Assembly (NCBI GenBank): GCA_937124525.1
Contig: CAKZLA010000194.1
Location: 1-12,141 of the forward strand
From: an uncultured Desulfobacterium sp.
GTDB lineage: Bacteria; Desulfobacterota; Desulfobacteria; Desulfobacterales; Desulfobacteraceae
DNA: 12,141 nucleotides
Reading direction: 5' to 3'
Of this stretch, positions 1 to 6,751 are shown one piece after another. The notes beneath the pieces were generated by a model. It had not been told where the DNA came from. It ran no database searches and saw only the letters and a program-made list of their open reading frames with translations. Positions within the stretch are counted from its first letter, which is position 1. Every line of letters starts with the position of its first letter. The position numbers and the translations under genes were made by a program.

Positions 1-267
1 AACGCGACCACCGCCTCTCCAAAGAGGCGAACGAATCGACGCTACTCTAGCGCGACCGGTACCTTTTTGTTTCCAAGGCTTCTTCCCGCCGCCGCGAACG
101 TTACCGCGGGTTTTAGCTTTCGCCGTTCCCTGTCGAGCGTTTGCTAAGTAATTTCTAACTGCTGAGTGGATCAGGCTTTCATTAAGCTCGGCTCCAAATA
201 CAGCATCAGAAAGTTTTACTTCGCCGACTTCCTTATTCTTTATGTTGCGAACCTTTACGGTAGGCAT
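1..267 (-). CDS. rplD: 50S ribosomal protein L4, N-terminal part
   Basis: This is the first 89 codons of L4, a protein of the large ribosomal subunit that binds 23S rRNA and lines the exit tunnel with its extended loop. The reading frame starts with [10 protein letters not shown] and is open to the window edge, so the rest of the gene lies outside. The family signature is the glycine- and basic-rich loop, [16 protein letters not shown] followed by SPLWRGGG, at about residues 60 to 87. The ATG has a GGAG ribosome binding site about 8 bases upstream. It lies 44 bp after rplC in the usual S10-operon order. The identification is sure; the protein is partial only because the window ends. Confidence 0.96.
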   Translation of the reverse strand, partial: MPTVKVRNIKNKEVGEVKLSDAVFGAELNESLIHSAVRNYLANARQGTAKAKTRGNVRGGGKKPWKQKGTGRARVASIRSPLWRGGGRV

Positions 268-311
268 AATTTAACTCCGTCTTAGGTGGCTAACTCGCTG
301 CCACCGATTTT

Positions 312-956
312 CTAAACTTCAGATTTCTTAAGAACTAACAATCCGCCATTCGGTCCAGGAACAGCGCCACGAACAATAACTAGATTGTCCTCAGCATCAA
401 CCCTGACAACGGTTAAGTTTTGCACAGTAACCCGCTCATGCCCCATGTGTCCCGAAGATTTTGTTCCCTTCATAACACGCGAAGGCGTTGCAGATTGACC
501 GATCGAACCCGGACGACGCTTATTCATCGAACCGTGACTCATAGGTCCCCGTGAAAAACCGTGGCGCTTGATCGTTCCCGCAAAGCCACGCCCTTTAGAC
601 GTGCCCATAACATCAACGTTATCTCCATCAGCAAAAAGGTCGGCTTTCACTTGATCACCAATCTCAGCTTCTGGCGCATCCGCTAAGCGGATCTCCTTGA
701 GAATCTTTGTCGGCGGTGTCCCGCCGGCCGTTTTCTCAAAGTGACCGCGCATTGGCTTTGAAACGTTTTTCATTCGAACCGGCTTATCCTCTACCAATCC
801 TAATTGAACTGCGTTATAGCCATCACGACCATCTGCGGTTTTCTTCTGTGTGACAACACAAGGTCCAGCCTTTATAACGGTTACAGGCGTTGCTGTTCCG
901 TCTTCGGCAAAAATTTGCGTCATCCCAATTTTTCTTCCGATGATTCCGTTAATCAT
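312..956 (-). CDS. rplC: 50S ribosomal protein L3
   Basis: L3 is an early-assembling protein of the large subunit whose central loop reaches toward the peptidyl transferase centre. The 214-residue product has the normal bacterial length. It opens with [16 protein letters not shown] and contains the conserved block [17 protein letters not shown] at about 118 to 134, then [15 protein letters not shown] and [12 protein letters not shown]. Gln154 lies where PrmB methylates L3 in E. coli; whether that happens here is unknown. The start has a GAGGGGAT ribosome binding site. It sits 89 bp after rpsJ and 44 bp before rplD. From memory the sequence looks closer to acidobacterial than to desulfobacterial L3. 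Confidence 0.97.
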   Translation of the reverse strand: MINGIIGRKIGMTQIFAEDGTATPVTVIKAGPCVVTQKKTADGRDGYNAVQLGLVEDKPVRMKNVSKPMRGHFEKTAGGTPPTKILKEIRLADAPEAEIGDQVKADLFADGDNVDVMGTSKGRGFAGTIKRHGFSRGPMSHGSMNKRRPGSIGQSATPSRVMKGTKSSGHMGHERVTVQNLTVVRVDAEDNLVIVRGAVPGPNGGLLVLKKSEV

Positions 957-1045
957 CTATATCCCCTCGTGTTTGATTACTGTCGCTAACCCCAATAAAG
1001 AAGCTCACTTTCTTCAAACGATCTTTCTAAGTTTACGAAACGCTA

Positions 1046-1363
1046 TTAAGTTCCAAATGCCTTAATTTCAACGTCGATACCTGCAGGTAAATCCAATTTA
1101 CCAAGTGCATCAACCGTTTCAGCCGTCGGGTCAAGTATGTCCATTAACCGCGTATGTGTTCTGATCTCAAACTGCTCACGCGATTTCTTATCTACGTGAG
1201 GTGAACGTAAAACTGTCCACTTGTTTTTCACAGTAGGAAGCGGTATCGGACCTGCAATCCTTGCTCCCGTTCTTTTTGCAGTAGCTACGATCTCTTGTGT
1301 GGATTGATCCAAAACACGGTGATCATAAGCCTTCAACTTAATGCGAATTTTTTCGTTTAGCAT
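1046..1363 (-). CDS. rpsJ: 30S ribosomal protein S10
   Basis: S10 is a small-subunit protein at the head of the ribosome that also serves as the NusE antitermination factor. The product is 105 residues, normal for the family. Recognisable blocks are [16 protein letters not shown] at the N-terminus, [12 protein letters not shown] in the middle and the [22 protein letters not shown] region, ending with the typical [13 protein letters not shown] tail. The ATG lies 8 bp after the tuf stop, and its AGG ribosome binding site overlaps the tuf stop region, so translation is probably coupled to tuf. It normally opens the S10 operon after fusA-tuf, and tuf is indeed upstream here. Confidence 0.97.
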   Translation of the reverse strand: MLNEKIRIKLKAYDHRVLDQSTQEIVATAKRTGARIAGPIPLPTVKNKWTVLRSPHVDKKSREQFEIRTHTRLMDILDPTAETVDALGKLDLPAGIDVEIKAFGT

Positions 1364-1371
1364 AAATTTGC

Positions 1372-2559
1372 CTATTCAACAATTTCAGAAACGGTGCCCG
1401 CTCCTACTGTTCTTCCGCCTTCTCTAATAGCGAACCTTAAGCCTTTCTCCATTGCGATCGGATTGATCAATTCGATCTCCATCTCAATGTTGTCTCCAGG
1501 CATTACCATTTCTACTCCATCCGGTAAGTTTGCCACTCCCGTGATATCTGTTGTTCTGAAGTAGAACTGTGGTCTGTATCCCGTGAAGAAAGGTGTGTGT
1601 CTTCCGCCTTCTTCTTTTGTCAGGACATAAGCTTCTGCCTTGAACTTCGTGTGTGGTGTGATCGTTCCCGGCTTGGCAATTACCTGCCCGCGTTCGATAT
1701 CTGATCTTTCCACTCCTCTTAAAAGAATACCCACGTTATCGCCTGCTCTTCCTTCATCGAGAAGCTTCTTAAACATCTCTACTCCGGTGCAGACAGAAGT
1801 TTGTGTGTCTCTGATACCGACGATCTCTACCGGCTCATTTACCTTGACGATCCCTCTTTCTACTCTTCCGGTTGCTACTGTTCCGCGACCTTGGATCGTA
1901 AAGATGTCCTCTACAGGCATTAGGAATGGCTGGTCAATCTCTCTTGTTGGTTCAGGAATAAAGCTGTCTACTGCTTCCATCAGCTCAAGCACTGTTGCTT
2001 CCCATTTCTCTTCGCCTTCTAAGGCTTTTAGAGCAGAACCTTTGATCACAGGGATATCGTCTCCCGGATACTCATACGCTGAGAGAAGTTCTCTGATCTC
2101 GAGTTCTACAAGCTCGAGGAGTTCTTCATCGTCAACCATGTCGGCTTTGTTCATGAATACAACCATTGTAGGAATACCAACTTGGCGTCCCAAAAGGATG
2201 TGCTCACGTGTTTGCGGCATAGGTCCGTCGGTTGCTGCTACGACCAGGATCGCTCCGTCCATCTGCGCTGCTCCCGTGATCATGTTCTTTACATAATCCG
2301 CGTGGCCAGGACAATCGACGTGTGCGTAGTGACGGTTCGCCGTCTCATACTCAACGTGTGCCGTTGCGATCGTGATCCCGCGCTCCCTTTCTTCAGGCGC
2401 GTTATCGATCTCTTCAAATGCCTTTGTCGCAACATTGTCGTTTGCTTTCCCCAACACCGTTGTGATCGCTGCCGTCAATGTCGTCTTACCGTGATCCACG
2501 TGTCCTATCGTTCCGATGTTTACGTGCGGCTTACTCCTGTCAAACTTCTCTTTGCTCAT
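1372..2559 (-). CDS. tuf: Elongation factor Tu
   Basis: EF-Tu is the GTPase that carries aminoacyl-tRNA to the ribosomal A site. The 395-residue product is full length. The GTP-binding motifs are all present: GHVDHGKT at 19-26 (P-loop), GITI at 61-64 (switch I), DCPGH at 82-86, NKAD at 137-140 and SAL at 175-177. Domains II and III follow, ending [15 protein letters not shown] ribosome binding site precedes the start. Upstream lie four tRNA genes in the order typical of a tufB locus; downstream is rpsJ, as at a tufA locus. The gene therefore joins two contexts usually seen apart. Genomes often carry two near-identical tuf copies, which makes this a natural point for recombination or assembly error. 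Confidence 0.98.
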   Translation of the reverse strand: MSKEKFDRSKPHVNIGTIGHVDHGKTTLTAAITTVLGKANDNVATKAFEEIDNAPEERERGITIATAHVEYETANRHYAHVDCPGHADYVKNMITGAAQMDGAILVVAATDGPMPQTREHILLGRQVGIPTMVVFMNKADMVDDEELLELVELEIRELLSAYEYPGDDIPVIKGSALKALEGEEKWEATVLELMEAVDSFIPEPTREIDQPFLMPVEDIFTIQGRGTVATGRVERGIVKVNEPVEIVGIRDTQTSVCTGVEMFKKLLDEGRAGDNVGILLRGVERSDIERGQVIAKPGTITPHTKFKAEAYVLTKEEGGRHTPFFTGYRPQFYFRTTDITGVANLPDGVEMVMPGDNIEMEIELINPIAMEKGLRFAIREGGRTVGAGTVSEIVE

Positions 2560-2628
2560 TACTGATCCTCTCTAAATAAGTATTTATAACTTGCTCTAAA
2601 TAAATTCCCGTCTAACTTAACTTTGATA

Positions 2629-2700
2629 AGCCCGAGACGGGATTTGAACCCGTGCCCTCATCCTTACCAAGGATGCGCTCTACCCCTGAGCTACTCGGGC
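2629..2700 (-). tRNA. tRNA-Thr (anticodon GGT)
   Basis: The minus strand folds as a complete tRNA of 72 nt. The acceptor stem pairs GCCCGAG with CTCGGGC, the D arm is AGCTCAGGGGTAGAGC, the anticodon stem pairs CATCC with GGATG around a loop TTGGTAA, and the T arm contains GGGTTCAAATCCC. Anticodon GGT reads ACC. The discriminator is T and no CCA is encoded after it, unlike the other four tRNAs in this window. It is the last of four tRNAs before tuf and corresponds to thrT in the E. coli cluster. Confidence 0.97.
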
Positions 2701-2711
2701 GCTTAAGATTT

Positions 2712-2787
<76 letters not shown>

Positions 2788-2894
2788 TTTTATAAAGAAT
2801 AACCATTCAAAAAAAAAACAGTTAAATTCTTGAAGCATACATTCTATGCAGTATGCGACCCCCAGTATTGAGATCTCCTACACGAACACGTTTG

Positions 2895-2979
2895 TGGTGG
2901 TGGGGGGAGGATTTGAACCTCCGAAGGCTGAGCCGTCAGATTTACAGTCTGATCCCTTTGACCACTCGGGAACCCCACC
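2895..2979 (-). tRNA. tRNA-Tyr (anticodon GTA)
   Basis: An 85-nt class II tRNA with the long variable arm expected of bacterial tRNA-Tyr. The acceptor pairs GGTGGGG with CCCCACC, followed by discriminator A and an encoded CCA. The anticodon stem TCAGA/TCTGA encloses CTGTAAA, giving anticodon GTA. The variable arm includes GGCTCAGCCTTC. It lies 12 bp after tRNA-Thr(TGT) and 107 bp before tRNA-Gly in the transcript. Confidence 0.97.
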
Positions 2980-2991
2980 ATTACATTTTTT

Positions 2992-3067
2992 TGGAGCCGA
3001 TACCCCGAATCGAACGGAGGACATTCTCATTACAAGTGAGATGCTCTACCAACTGAGCTATATCGGC
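2992..3067 (-). tRNA. tRNA-Thr (anticodon TGT)
   Basis: A complete 76-nt tRNA, first of the four-tRNA cluster. The acceptor pairs GCCGATA with TATCGGC, followed by discriminator T and an encoded CCA. The anticodon stem TCTCA/TGAGA encloses CTTGTAA, giving anticodon TGT, which reads ACA. It corresponds to thrU of the E. coli thrU-tyrU-glyT-thrT-tufB cluster. A promoter-like sequence lies 40 bp upstream. Confidence 0.97.
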
Positions 3068-3106
3068 ATCGTTCCGCAAATGTTCTGTCTTGCGAAAGAC
3101 CCGGGG

Positions 3107-3135
3107 ATAATAACAAAGCACCCCACATCTGGCAA
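3107..3135 (-). promoter_or_regulatory. Promoter for the tRNA-tuf-S10 transcript
   Basis: On the minus strand, TTGCCA (3130-3135) and TATTAT (3107-3112) are separated by exactly 17 bp and form a good sigma70-type promoter. The -10 box is followed at once by a GC-rich discriminator, CCCCGGG, typical of promoters of stable RNA under stringent control. AT-rich DNA upstream (about 3,150-3,260) could act as an UP element. A small hairpin GTCTT-tcgc-AAGAC (3087-3100) lies in the leader. Stringent control is inferred from the discriminator only. Confidence 0.7.
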
Positions 3136-3313
3136 TCCCCACAAACACCAAAAAAAACTAATATAAATCAATTAAAAGAGAATATTTACATATCCAATCT
3201 ATTTTCACCTATATTCTATTTATTTTAACGATTATCATCATTTTTTAGAATAAATTCATTTCTTACCCACAAAATCACCCCATTTAAACCCCGTTCATCA
3301 AGTTCATATTTAC

Positions 3314-3342
3314 TTGACACCTGTTTATTATTTCGATAACAA
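3314..3342 (+). promoter_or_regulatory. Candidate promoter for mltD
   Basis: A consensus TTGACA at 3314-3319 is followed after 17 bp by TAACAA (3337-3342), a moderate match to TATAAT. It lies within AT-rich DNA and points toward mltD, about 385 bp away, so use of it would give a long 5' leader. No better promoter was found nearer the gene. The -10 match is only fair. Confidence 0.4.
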
Positions 3343-3442
3343 TAATCCTTGTGAATATGCTTTGGGGCCTGAAGTTTGATCATCCCGGTCAATGAATGCC
3401 CCCGGGGACTTGGCTTGACTTAAATCTTTAACCCCATCGACA

Positions 3443-3557
3443 GGCTGTTACGGAATGCATGATTTCACGAATCAAGTAACAGCATACAGTGGTTCATTAG
3501 CTTTGCCATTACTACTTATGGTGATTCTGTAAAGATATTTTTAGTTCCGTAACAGCC
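3443..3557. repeat. 115-bp element with 13-bp perfect inverted ends
   Basis: GGCTGTTACGGAA at 3443-3455 is repeated in perfect inverted form at 3545-3557. Pairing extends outward past one mismatch by a few more bases (GAC/GTC). Inside, GAATCA (3469-3474) and TGATTC (3522-3527) also pair, and a partial copy of the end (GTAACAGC) lies at 3475-3482. There is no coding capacity. The form suits a miniature inverted-repeat transposable element or a structured leader RNA. No clean target duplication flanks it, although TCGAC occurs close to both ends. Confidence 0.55.
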
Positions 3558-3581
3558 AGTCGACCAAGGTTCAGGTTATAC

Positions 3582-3622
3582 CATTCCACTGTGGGCAGTC
3601 CCGTAACCGTGCCCCGGGAATG
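3582..3622 (+). other. Hairpin in the mltD leader
   Basis: CATTCC (3582-3587) pairs with GGAATG (3617-3622), and inside it GGGCA (3593-3597) pairs with TGCCC (3610-3614) around a 12-nt loop, with an internal loop between. It would lie in the 5' leader of mltD. I could not match it to a riboswitch class I know. It has no U-tract, so it is not a terminator. Confidence 0.35.
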
Positions 3623-3725
3623 TTGATATTCCAAGCCTGCCCCACCCCTATCAATCCTTGACGAATAAAGCGACTCACCGTCATGTCAACCAAAAATTCG
3701 ATACTTAAGAGACGATGATAATACC

Positions 3726-5570
3726 ATGAACAATAATAATATTTGCACGGGCCTGAAAGTTACTGCACTGATCAGTATTCTTTATCTCACCGGTTGTTCC
3801 CACACCATGAACACAGCATCCACTATCCCCCCTGACCATCCGCCCGCATCATCCCTTTCCGGCTTACAACCATCAATCGTTCACCAACATTTTTTAACGG
3901 GCCTTTCCGACGATGCCGAGGAGCTCCAGGAAACAGCCCCATCTAAAGAGACTGACACAGCAACAGAGACTGCGTCCCTTACCTCCCACGAAAAAGACGT
4001 GTCCTGCCGGATGGCCCAGGAAGGTATTGACCATGCCCTGGAGCTGTGCGAGTCTGCCCAGAATTTTTGGGAAGCAGGCGAGCTTGAAAGTGCACTCAAT
4101 GAACTTGATATTGCCTATGCCACCATTCTGGACCTGGACCTCAAGGATCAGGCAGATCTGAATCAGCAAAAGGAAGACCTTCGGTACATGATTGCCAAAC
4201 GCATCCTTGAAATCCATGCCTCCCGCCACATTGTTGTGACCGGAGATCACAACGCCATCCCCCTGACCCTCAACACCTATGTCAACAAAGAAATTGCCCG
4301 GTTCACCGGCCCAGAAAAACAATTTTTTATCCGGTCCATGAGAAGAGCTGGCCGCTATCGTCCCTACATTGTGGCTGAACTTAAAAAAGCAGGTCTCCCC
4401 GAAGAGCTTTCCTGGCTTCCCCTCATCGAAAGCGGATTTACTGTCACGGCCCTTTCCCATGCCCGGGCATTGGGCTTATGGCAATTTATCCCCTCCACGG
4501 GCTATAAATTCGGGCTGGAACGGAACTATTTCGTTGATGAACGCCTTGATCCGGAAAAATCCACCCAGGCCGCCATTGCCTATCTTTCTGAACTTCATAA
4601 TATTTTTGGAGACTGGGCCACGGTTCTTGCCGCATATAACTGCGGAGAAGGAAGGGTTTTAAGAACCATCAGAAAACAAAAAACAAATTACCTTGATAAT
4701 TTCTGGGATCTCTACGAAAAACTGCCCAGGGAAACCGCACGGTATGTTCCCCGCTTTCTGGCCACCCTCCACATTTTAAAAGACCTTGAAAAATATAACA
4801 TTGACCCCGGAGAGATCAATTCTCCCATCCCCTATGAAGTCTTTACGGTGAAAAAACAGGTTTATCTTAAAAACATTGCCACTTCCATAAATATTCCCCT
4901 TAACACCCTTAAGGCACTGAATCCAGAATTAAGATACGCGCTTTTACCTGCCGATCCCTATGAGCTTCGAATTCCGGCATCCGTGTCCGATCAGTTCCTT
5001 GCCCGCTTTAAATCCATGAAGCCATCCAGAACGTCTTCTCCTGCAAAAAAATATGTGTACCATCGCATAAAAAGAGGGCAGACCCTCTCTTCCATTGCCA
5101 AGTCCTACGGTACCACCGTAAAAACCATAACCACTTGCAATGGCCTCTCCACCCGCTCTGTACTGAAAATAGGCAAGGTGCTGAAAATTCCATCAAGCAA
5201 AGTTCAACGGCGAACCGCTTCCAGCGCCAAAAAAACGAAAACCCGGCGTACCCCCGTAAAATACACCGTGAGATCCGGGGATAATCTATGGATCATTGCC
5301 AACAAATACGGCACCACCACCAAACGTATCAAGGCGGCCAACCACCTTCGTTCCACCCGGTTACACATCGGCCAGAAGCTCACCATTCCCGGGACCTCAT
5401 CTGCAAAGGCAACCAAAAGCAAAAAAACAGTGTCCTACCGGGTGAAATCCGGAGATAATCCCTTTACAATTGCACAAAAATATAATATGACACTCCAACG
5501 TCTGCTTTCACTGAACCATCTCACCTCAAAAAGCAGAATCTACCCAGGACAAAAACTCTTGGTGGAATAA
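3726..5570 (+). CDS. mltD: MltD-type lytic transglycosylase lipoprotein with LysM repeats
   Basis: This 614-residue protein should cleave the glycan strands of peptidoglycan to 1,6-anhydromuramyl products at the cell envelope. It begins with a lipoprotein signal peptide whose lipobox LTGC ends at Cys24, which supports the chosen start although its ribosome binding site is weak. After a low-complexity linker and a helical stretch comes the SLT domain (about 212-345), with catalytic Glu235 in LPLIESGF, then ALGLWQFIPSTG and LAAYNCGEGR. A degenerate LysM-like segment lies near 370-417 and three clear LysM repeats at about 443-489, 512-555 and 569-614, joined by Lys/Ser/Thr-rich linkers; these bind glycan. 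tRNA-Arg begins 8 bp after the stop. The family call is firm; MltD is the best-fitting name. Confidence 0.92.
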   Translation: MNNNNICTGLKVTALISILYLTGCSHTMNTASTIPPDHPPASSLSGLQPSIVHQHFLTGLSDDAEELQETAPSKETDTATETASLTSHEKDVSCRMAQEGIDHALELCESAQNFWEAGELESALNELDIAYATILDLDLKDQADLNQQKEDLRYMIAKRILEIHASRHIVVTGDHNAIPLTLNTYVNKEIARFTGPEKQFFIRSMRRAGRYRPYIVAELKKAGLPEELSWLPLIESGFTVTALSHARALGLWQFIPSTGYKFGLERNYFVDERLDPEKSTQAAIAYLSELHNIFGDWATVLAAYNCGEGRVLRTIRKQKTNYLDNFWDLYEKLPRETARYVPRFLATLHILKDLEKYNIDPGEINSPIPYEVFTVKKQVYLKNIATSINIPLNTLKALNPELRYALLPADPYELRIPASVSDQFLARFKSMKPSRTSSPAKKYVYHRIKRGQTLSSIAKSYGTTVKTITTCNGLSTRSVLKIGKVLKIPSSKVQRRTASSAKKTKTRRTPVKYTVRSGDNLWIIANKYGTTTKRIKAANHLRSTRLHIGQKLTIPGTSSAKATKSKKTVSYRVKSGDNPFTIAQKYNMTLQRLLSLNHLTSKSRIYPGQKLLVE

Positions 5571-5578
5571 CAGCCAAC

Positions 5579-5653
5579 GCCCCCGTAGCTCAGTGGATAG
5601 AGCATTGGATTCCTAATCCATGTGCGCAAGTTCGATTCTTGCCGGGGGCACCA
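5579..5653 (+). tRNA. tRNA-Arg (anticodon CCT)
   Basis: A 75-nt tRNA with acceptor GCCCCCG/CGGGGGC, discriminator A and encoded CCA. The anticodon loop TTCCTAA gives CCT, which reads AGG. The T arm GCAAG-TTCGATT-CTTGC is perfect. The anticodon stem has four good pairs and a T-T mismatch at position 27-43. It begins 8 bp after the mltD stop, so it may be processed from the mltD transcript, and it is followed by a strong terminator. An integrase remnant just downstream suggests that its 3' end was used as an attachment site. Confidence 0.95.
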
Positions 5654-5661
5654 GTAAACAC

Positions 5662-5694
5662 AAGGCTTTCAGGATTTGACTGAAAGCCTTTTTT
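5662..5694 (+). terminator. Rho-independent terminator after tRNA-Arg
   Basis: AAGGCTTTCAG (5662-5672) pairs perfectly with CTGAAAGCCTT (5680-5690) around a 7-nt loop and runs into a T-tract. It lies 8 bp after the tRNA and should end the mltD-tRNA-Arg transcript. On the other strand it lies just after the integrase remnant but has only a short U-tract. Confidence 0.85.
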
Positions 5695-5697
5695 GTT

Positions 5698-6000
5698 TTA
5701 GTCACCCATTTGGTCACCTTTTTTCAATTCCAAATCAACCCATTGAGTATATCTTTCCATTGCCTTTGAAAGATCCTTGTCCGTCGGTACAATATAATAC
5801 CGATCCATACCTTGAATGGAATGGCCAAGGATGGTATCCCGGTATACCTTATCCACCCCTGCCTTGAGCATGTTCGTTTTGACTGTCCTCCGGAGATCAT
5901 GGAAGGTCATCCCCTGCTCAACCTTCCTGCCGTATGGAACTTTGGCCCGACAACATGCCGCCTTAAATCCCCTTTGAAAACTATTATGGACCCCATACTC
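5698..6000 (-). pseudogene. Tyrosine recombinase (phage integrase), C-terminal remnant
   Basis: About 100 codons of the catalytic domain of a site-specific tyrosine recombinase. The frame reads in from about 6,000 through HNSFQRGFKAACCRAK; only the last 70 residues follow an ATG. The catalytic motifs kept are HDLRRT (H-x-x-R), ILGHS and the tyrosine region DRYYIVP. The N-terminal arm-binding and core-binding domains and the first catalytic arginine are missing. The gene ends 45 bp from the 3' end of tRNA-Arg, the usual position of an integrase at its attachment site. It is cut at about 6,000 by the IS3-like remnant. It cannot encode an active enzyme. No second copy of the tRNA 3' end was seen to mark the far border. 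Confidence 0.85.
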
Positions 6001-6390
6001 TGAACCAGTTGCTAAGCGACATAAGGGATGTTAAATCCAGGGTTCAAATTTAACCTGAAAAAGGAGATCCATGAGAAAAAATTACAGCGGAAATTTTAAA
6101 ACCAGGATTGTAGTGGCCGTGATCCGGGAGCAGTAGACTGTTGCTGAGTTAGCCAAAAAATATGAACTTCATCGCTCACTTCTTACCAGGTGGAAAAAGG
6201 AGGCCTTAGAGGGTTTACCGGAAATTTTTTCAACAAAGAAAAAAAAGACAAAGAATGATGATGAAAGCTTAACAAATGAATTGTACAAGCAGATCGGTCA
6301 GCTCAAAGTTGAGAATGACTGGCTAAAAAAAAAGGTTGATACAGTCGGTCTCTGACAGAAGGCCTTTGATTGATAAAAATAATGAAAGAC
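6001..6390 (+). mobile_element. IS3-family insertion sequence remnant
   Basis: The left part of an IS3-type element. The likely left end begins TGAACC at 6001, where the integrase frame stops matching. It contains a decayed orfA and then, in another frame, the first residues of an orfB-like product (DRRPLIDKNNER, 6354-6389). The remnant ends abruptly at 6390 where a foldback element begins; the catalytic DDE domain and the right end are absent. The exact left boundary is inferred from the integrase side and the 5'-TG. Confidence 0.7.
6071..6355 (+). pseudogene. IS3-family transposase OrfA, nonsense-mutated
   Basis: The frame starts MRKNYSGNFKTRIVVAVIREQ, meets a TAG at 6134-6136 (codon 22), and continues TVAELAKKYELHRSLLTRWKKEALEGL to LYKQIGQLKVENDWLKKKV before TGA at 6353. 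This is the helix-turn-helix DNA-binding domain and leucine-zipper-like coiled coil of IS3 OrfA. A GGAG ribosome binding site precedes the ATG. A run of nine A (6324-6332) near the end resembles the slippery sequences used for frameshifting to OrfB, but the orfB-like frame here does not match a simple -1 shift, so an indel is likely. The gene is dead. Confidence 0.85.
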
Positions 6391-6596
6391 GGCTACCCAC
6401 CTAAGCCGGGACAATTTGCAAAACAAATGGGCATCCTTCAAAAGTACTTTACACTTTTTTTGATCATTCCCCATTTGTAAGGACTTTTCTCAAAAGACTG
6501 TAAAGTATTTTTGAGGTCATATTAAGGATGCCAACAAATGACTTTGACATGCATAGTCAGCAAGGCTGAAAATTGTCCCGCTTTAGGTGGGTAGCC
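6391..6596. repeat. 206-bp foldback (MITE-like) element
   Basis: The outer 27 bases at 6391-6417 (GGCTACCC...) are repeated in inverted form at 6570-6596 with two mismatches. Inside, 6430-6453 pairs with 6499-6514 and 6524-6532 as an imperfect second arm with a short insertion. The two halves therefore look like diverged inverted copies of one about 80-bp sequence. There is no coding capacity. It interrupts the IS3-like orfB remnant on its left. No target duplication is evident and the family is unknown to me. Confidence 0.7.
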
Positions 6597-6599
6597 TTG

Positions 6600-6663
6600 A
6601 TTTACCATTTATCAAATCCGAACTACTGGATTCGATGGATACCGCACCGGACAAATGGTAAAT
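6600..6663. repeat. 11-bp inverted repeat beside the foldback element
   Basis: ATTTACCATTT (6600-6610) and AAATGGTAAAT (6653-6663) form a perfect inverted pair around 42 bp, with a smaller AATCC/GGATT hairpin inside. It begins only 3 bp after the foldback element and lies beyond the 3' end of the histidine kinase gene. It lacks a U-tract and is not a typical terminator. Positions 6664-6751 show nothing further that I can name. Confidence 0.4.
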
Positions 6664-6751
6664 TGAAAAATGCTGACTCTCTTATGCAACATTAAGAATA
6701 ATGTTCTCTTTTGTTTTTATATAGGCTCATGTTGTGTTTCAGGGTCTTATT

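Larger units (their letters stand above)
3068..3725. other. Non-coding region between tRNA cluster and mltD
   Basis: No convincing gene is seen in these 658 bases. The part next to the tRNAs carries their promoter. Positions 3,150 to 3,350 are strongly AT-rich. A plus-strand promoter candidate lies at 3314-3342. After it comes a GC-richer leader of about 380 nt that contains a 115-bp inverted-repeat element and several short hairpins before the mltD start. If this window joins two genomes or two loci, this region is one possible place for the join. Confidence 0.6.

Noticed and set aside
1640..2565. Long open frames of 218 and 127 codons antisense to tuf
   Set aside because: They are Ser/Thr- or Arg/Cys-rich shadows of the conserved tuf coding frame.
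2846..3166. Plus-strand open frames of 106 and 67 codons
   Set aside because: They read the antisense of tRNA-Tyr and tRNA-Thr(TGT) and have no ribosome binding site or family match.
3350..3640. A c-di-AMP, c-di-GMP, cobalamin or TPP riboswitch before mltD
   Set aside because: I looked for the conserved cores of these classes on both strands and none fits; only generic hairpins are seen.
3894..4460. A 188-codon open frame antisense to mltD
   Set aside because: The sense strand has a clear lipobox and SLT domain; the antisense product has no recognisable features.
6690..6751. Terminator for the kinase gene
   Set aside because: An AACATT/AATGTT hairpin exists nearby, but it is short and has no U-tract on the right strand.
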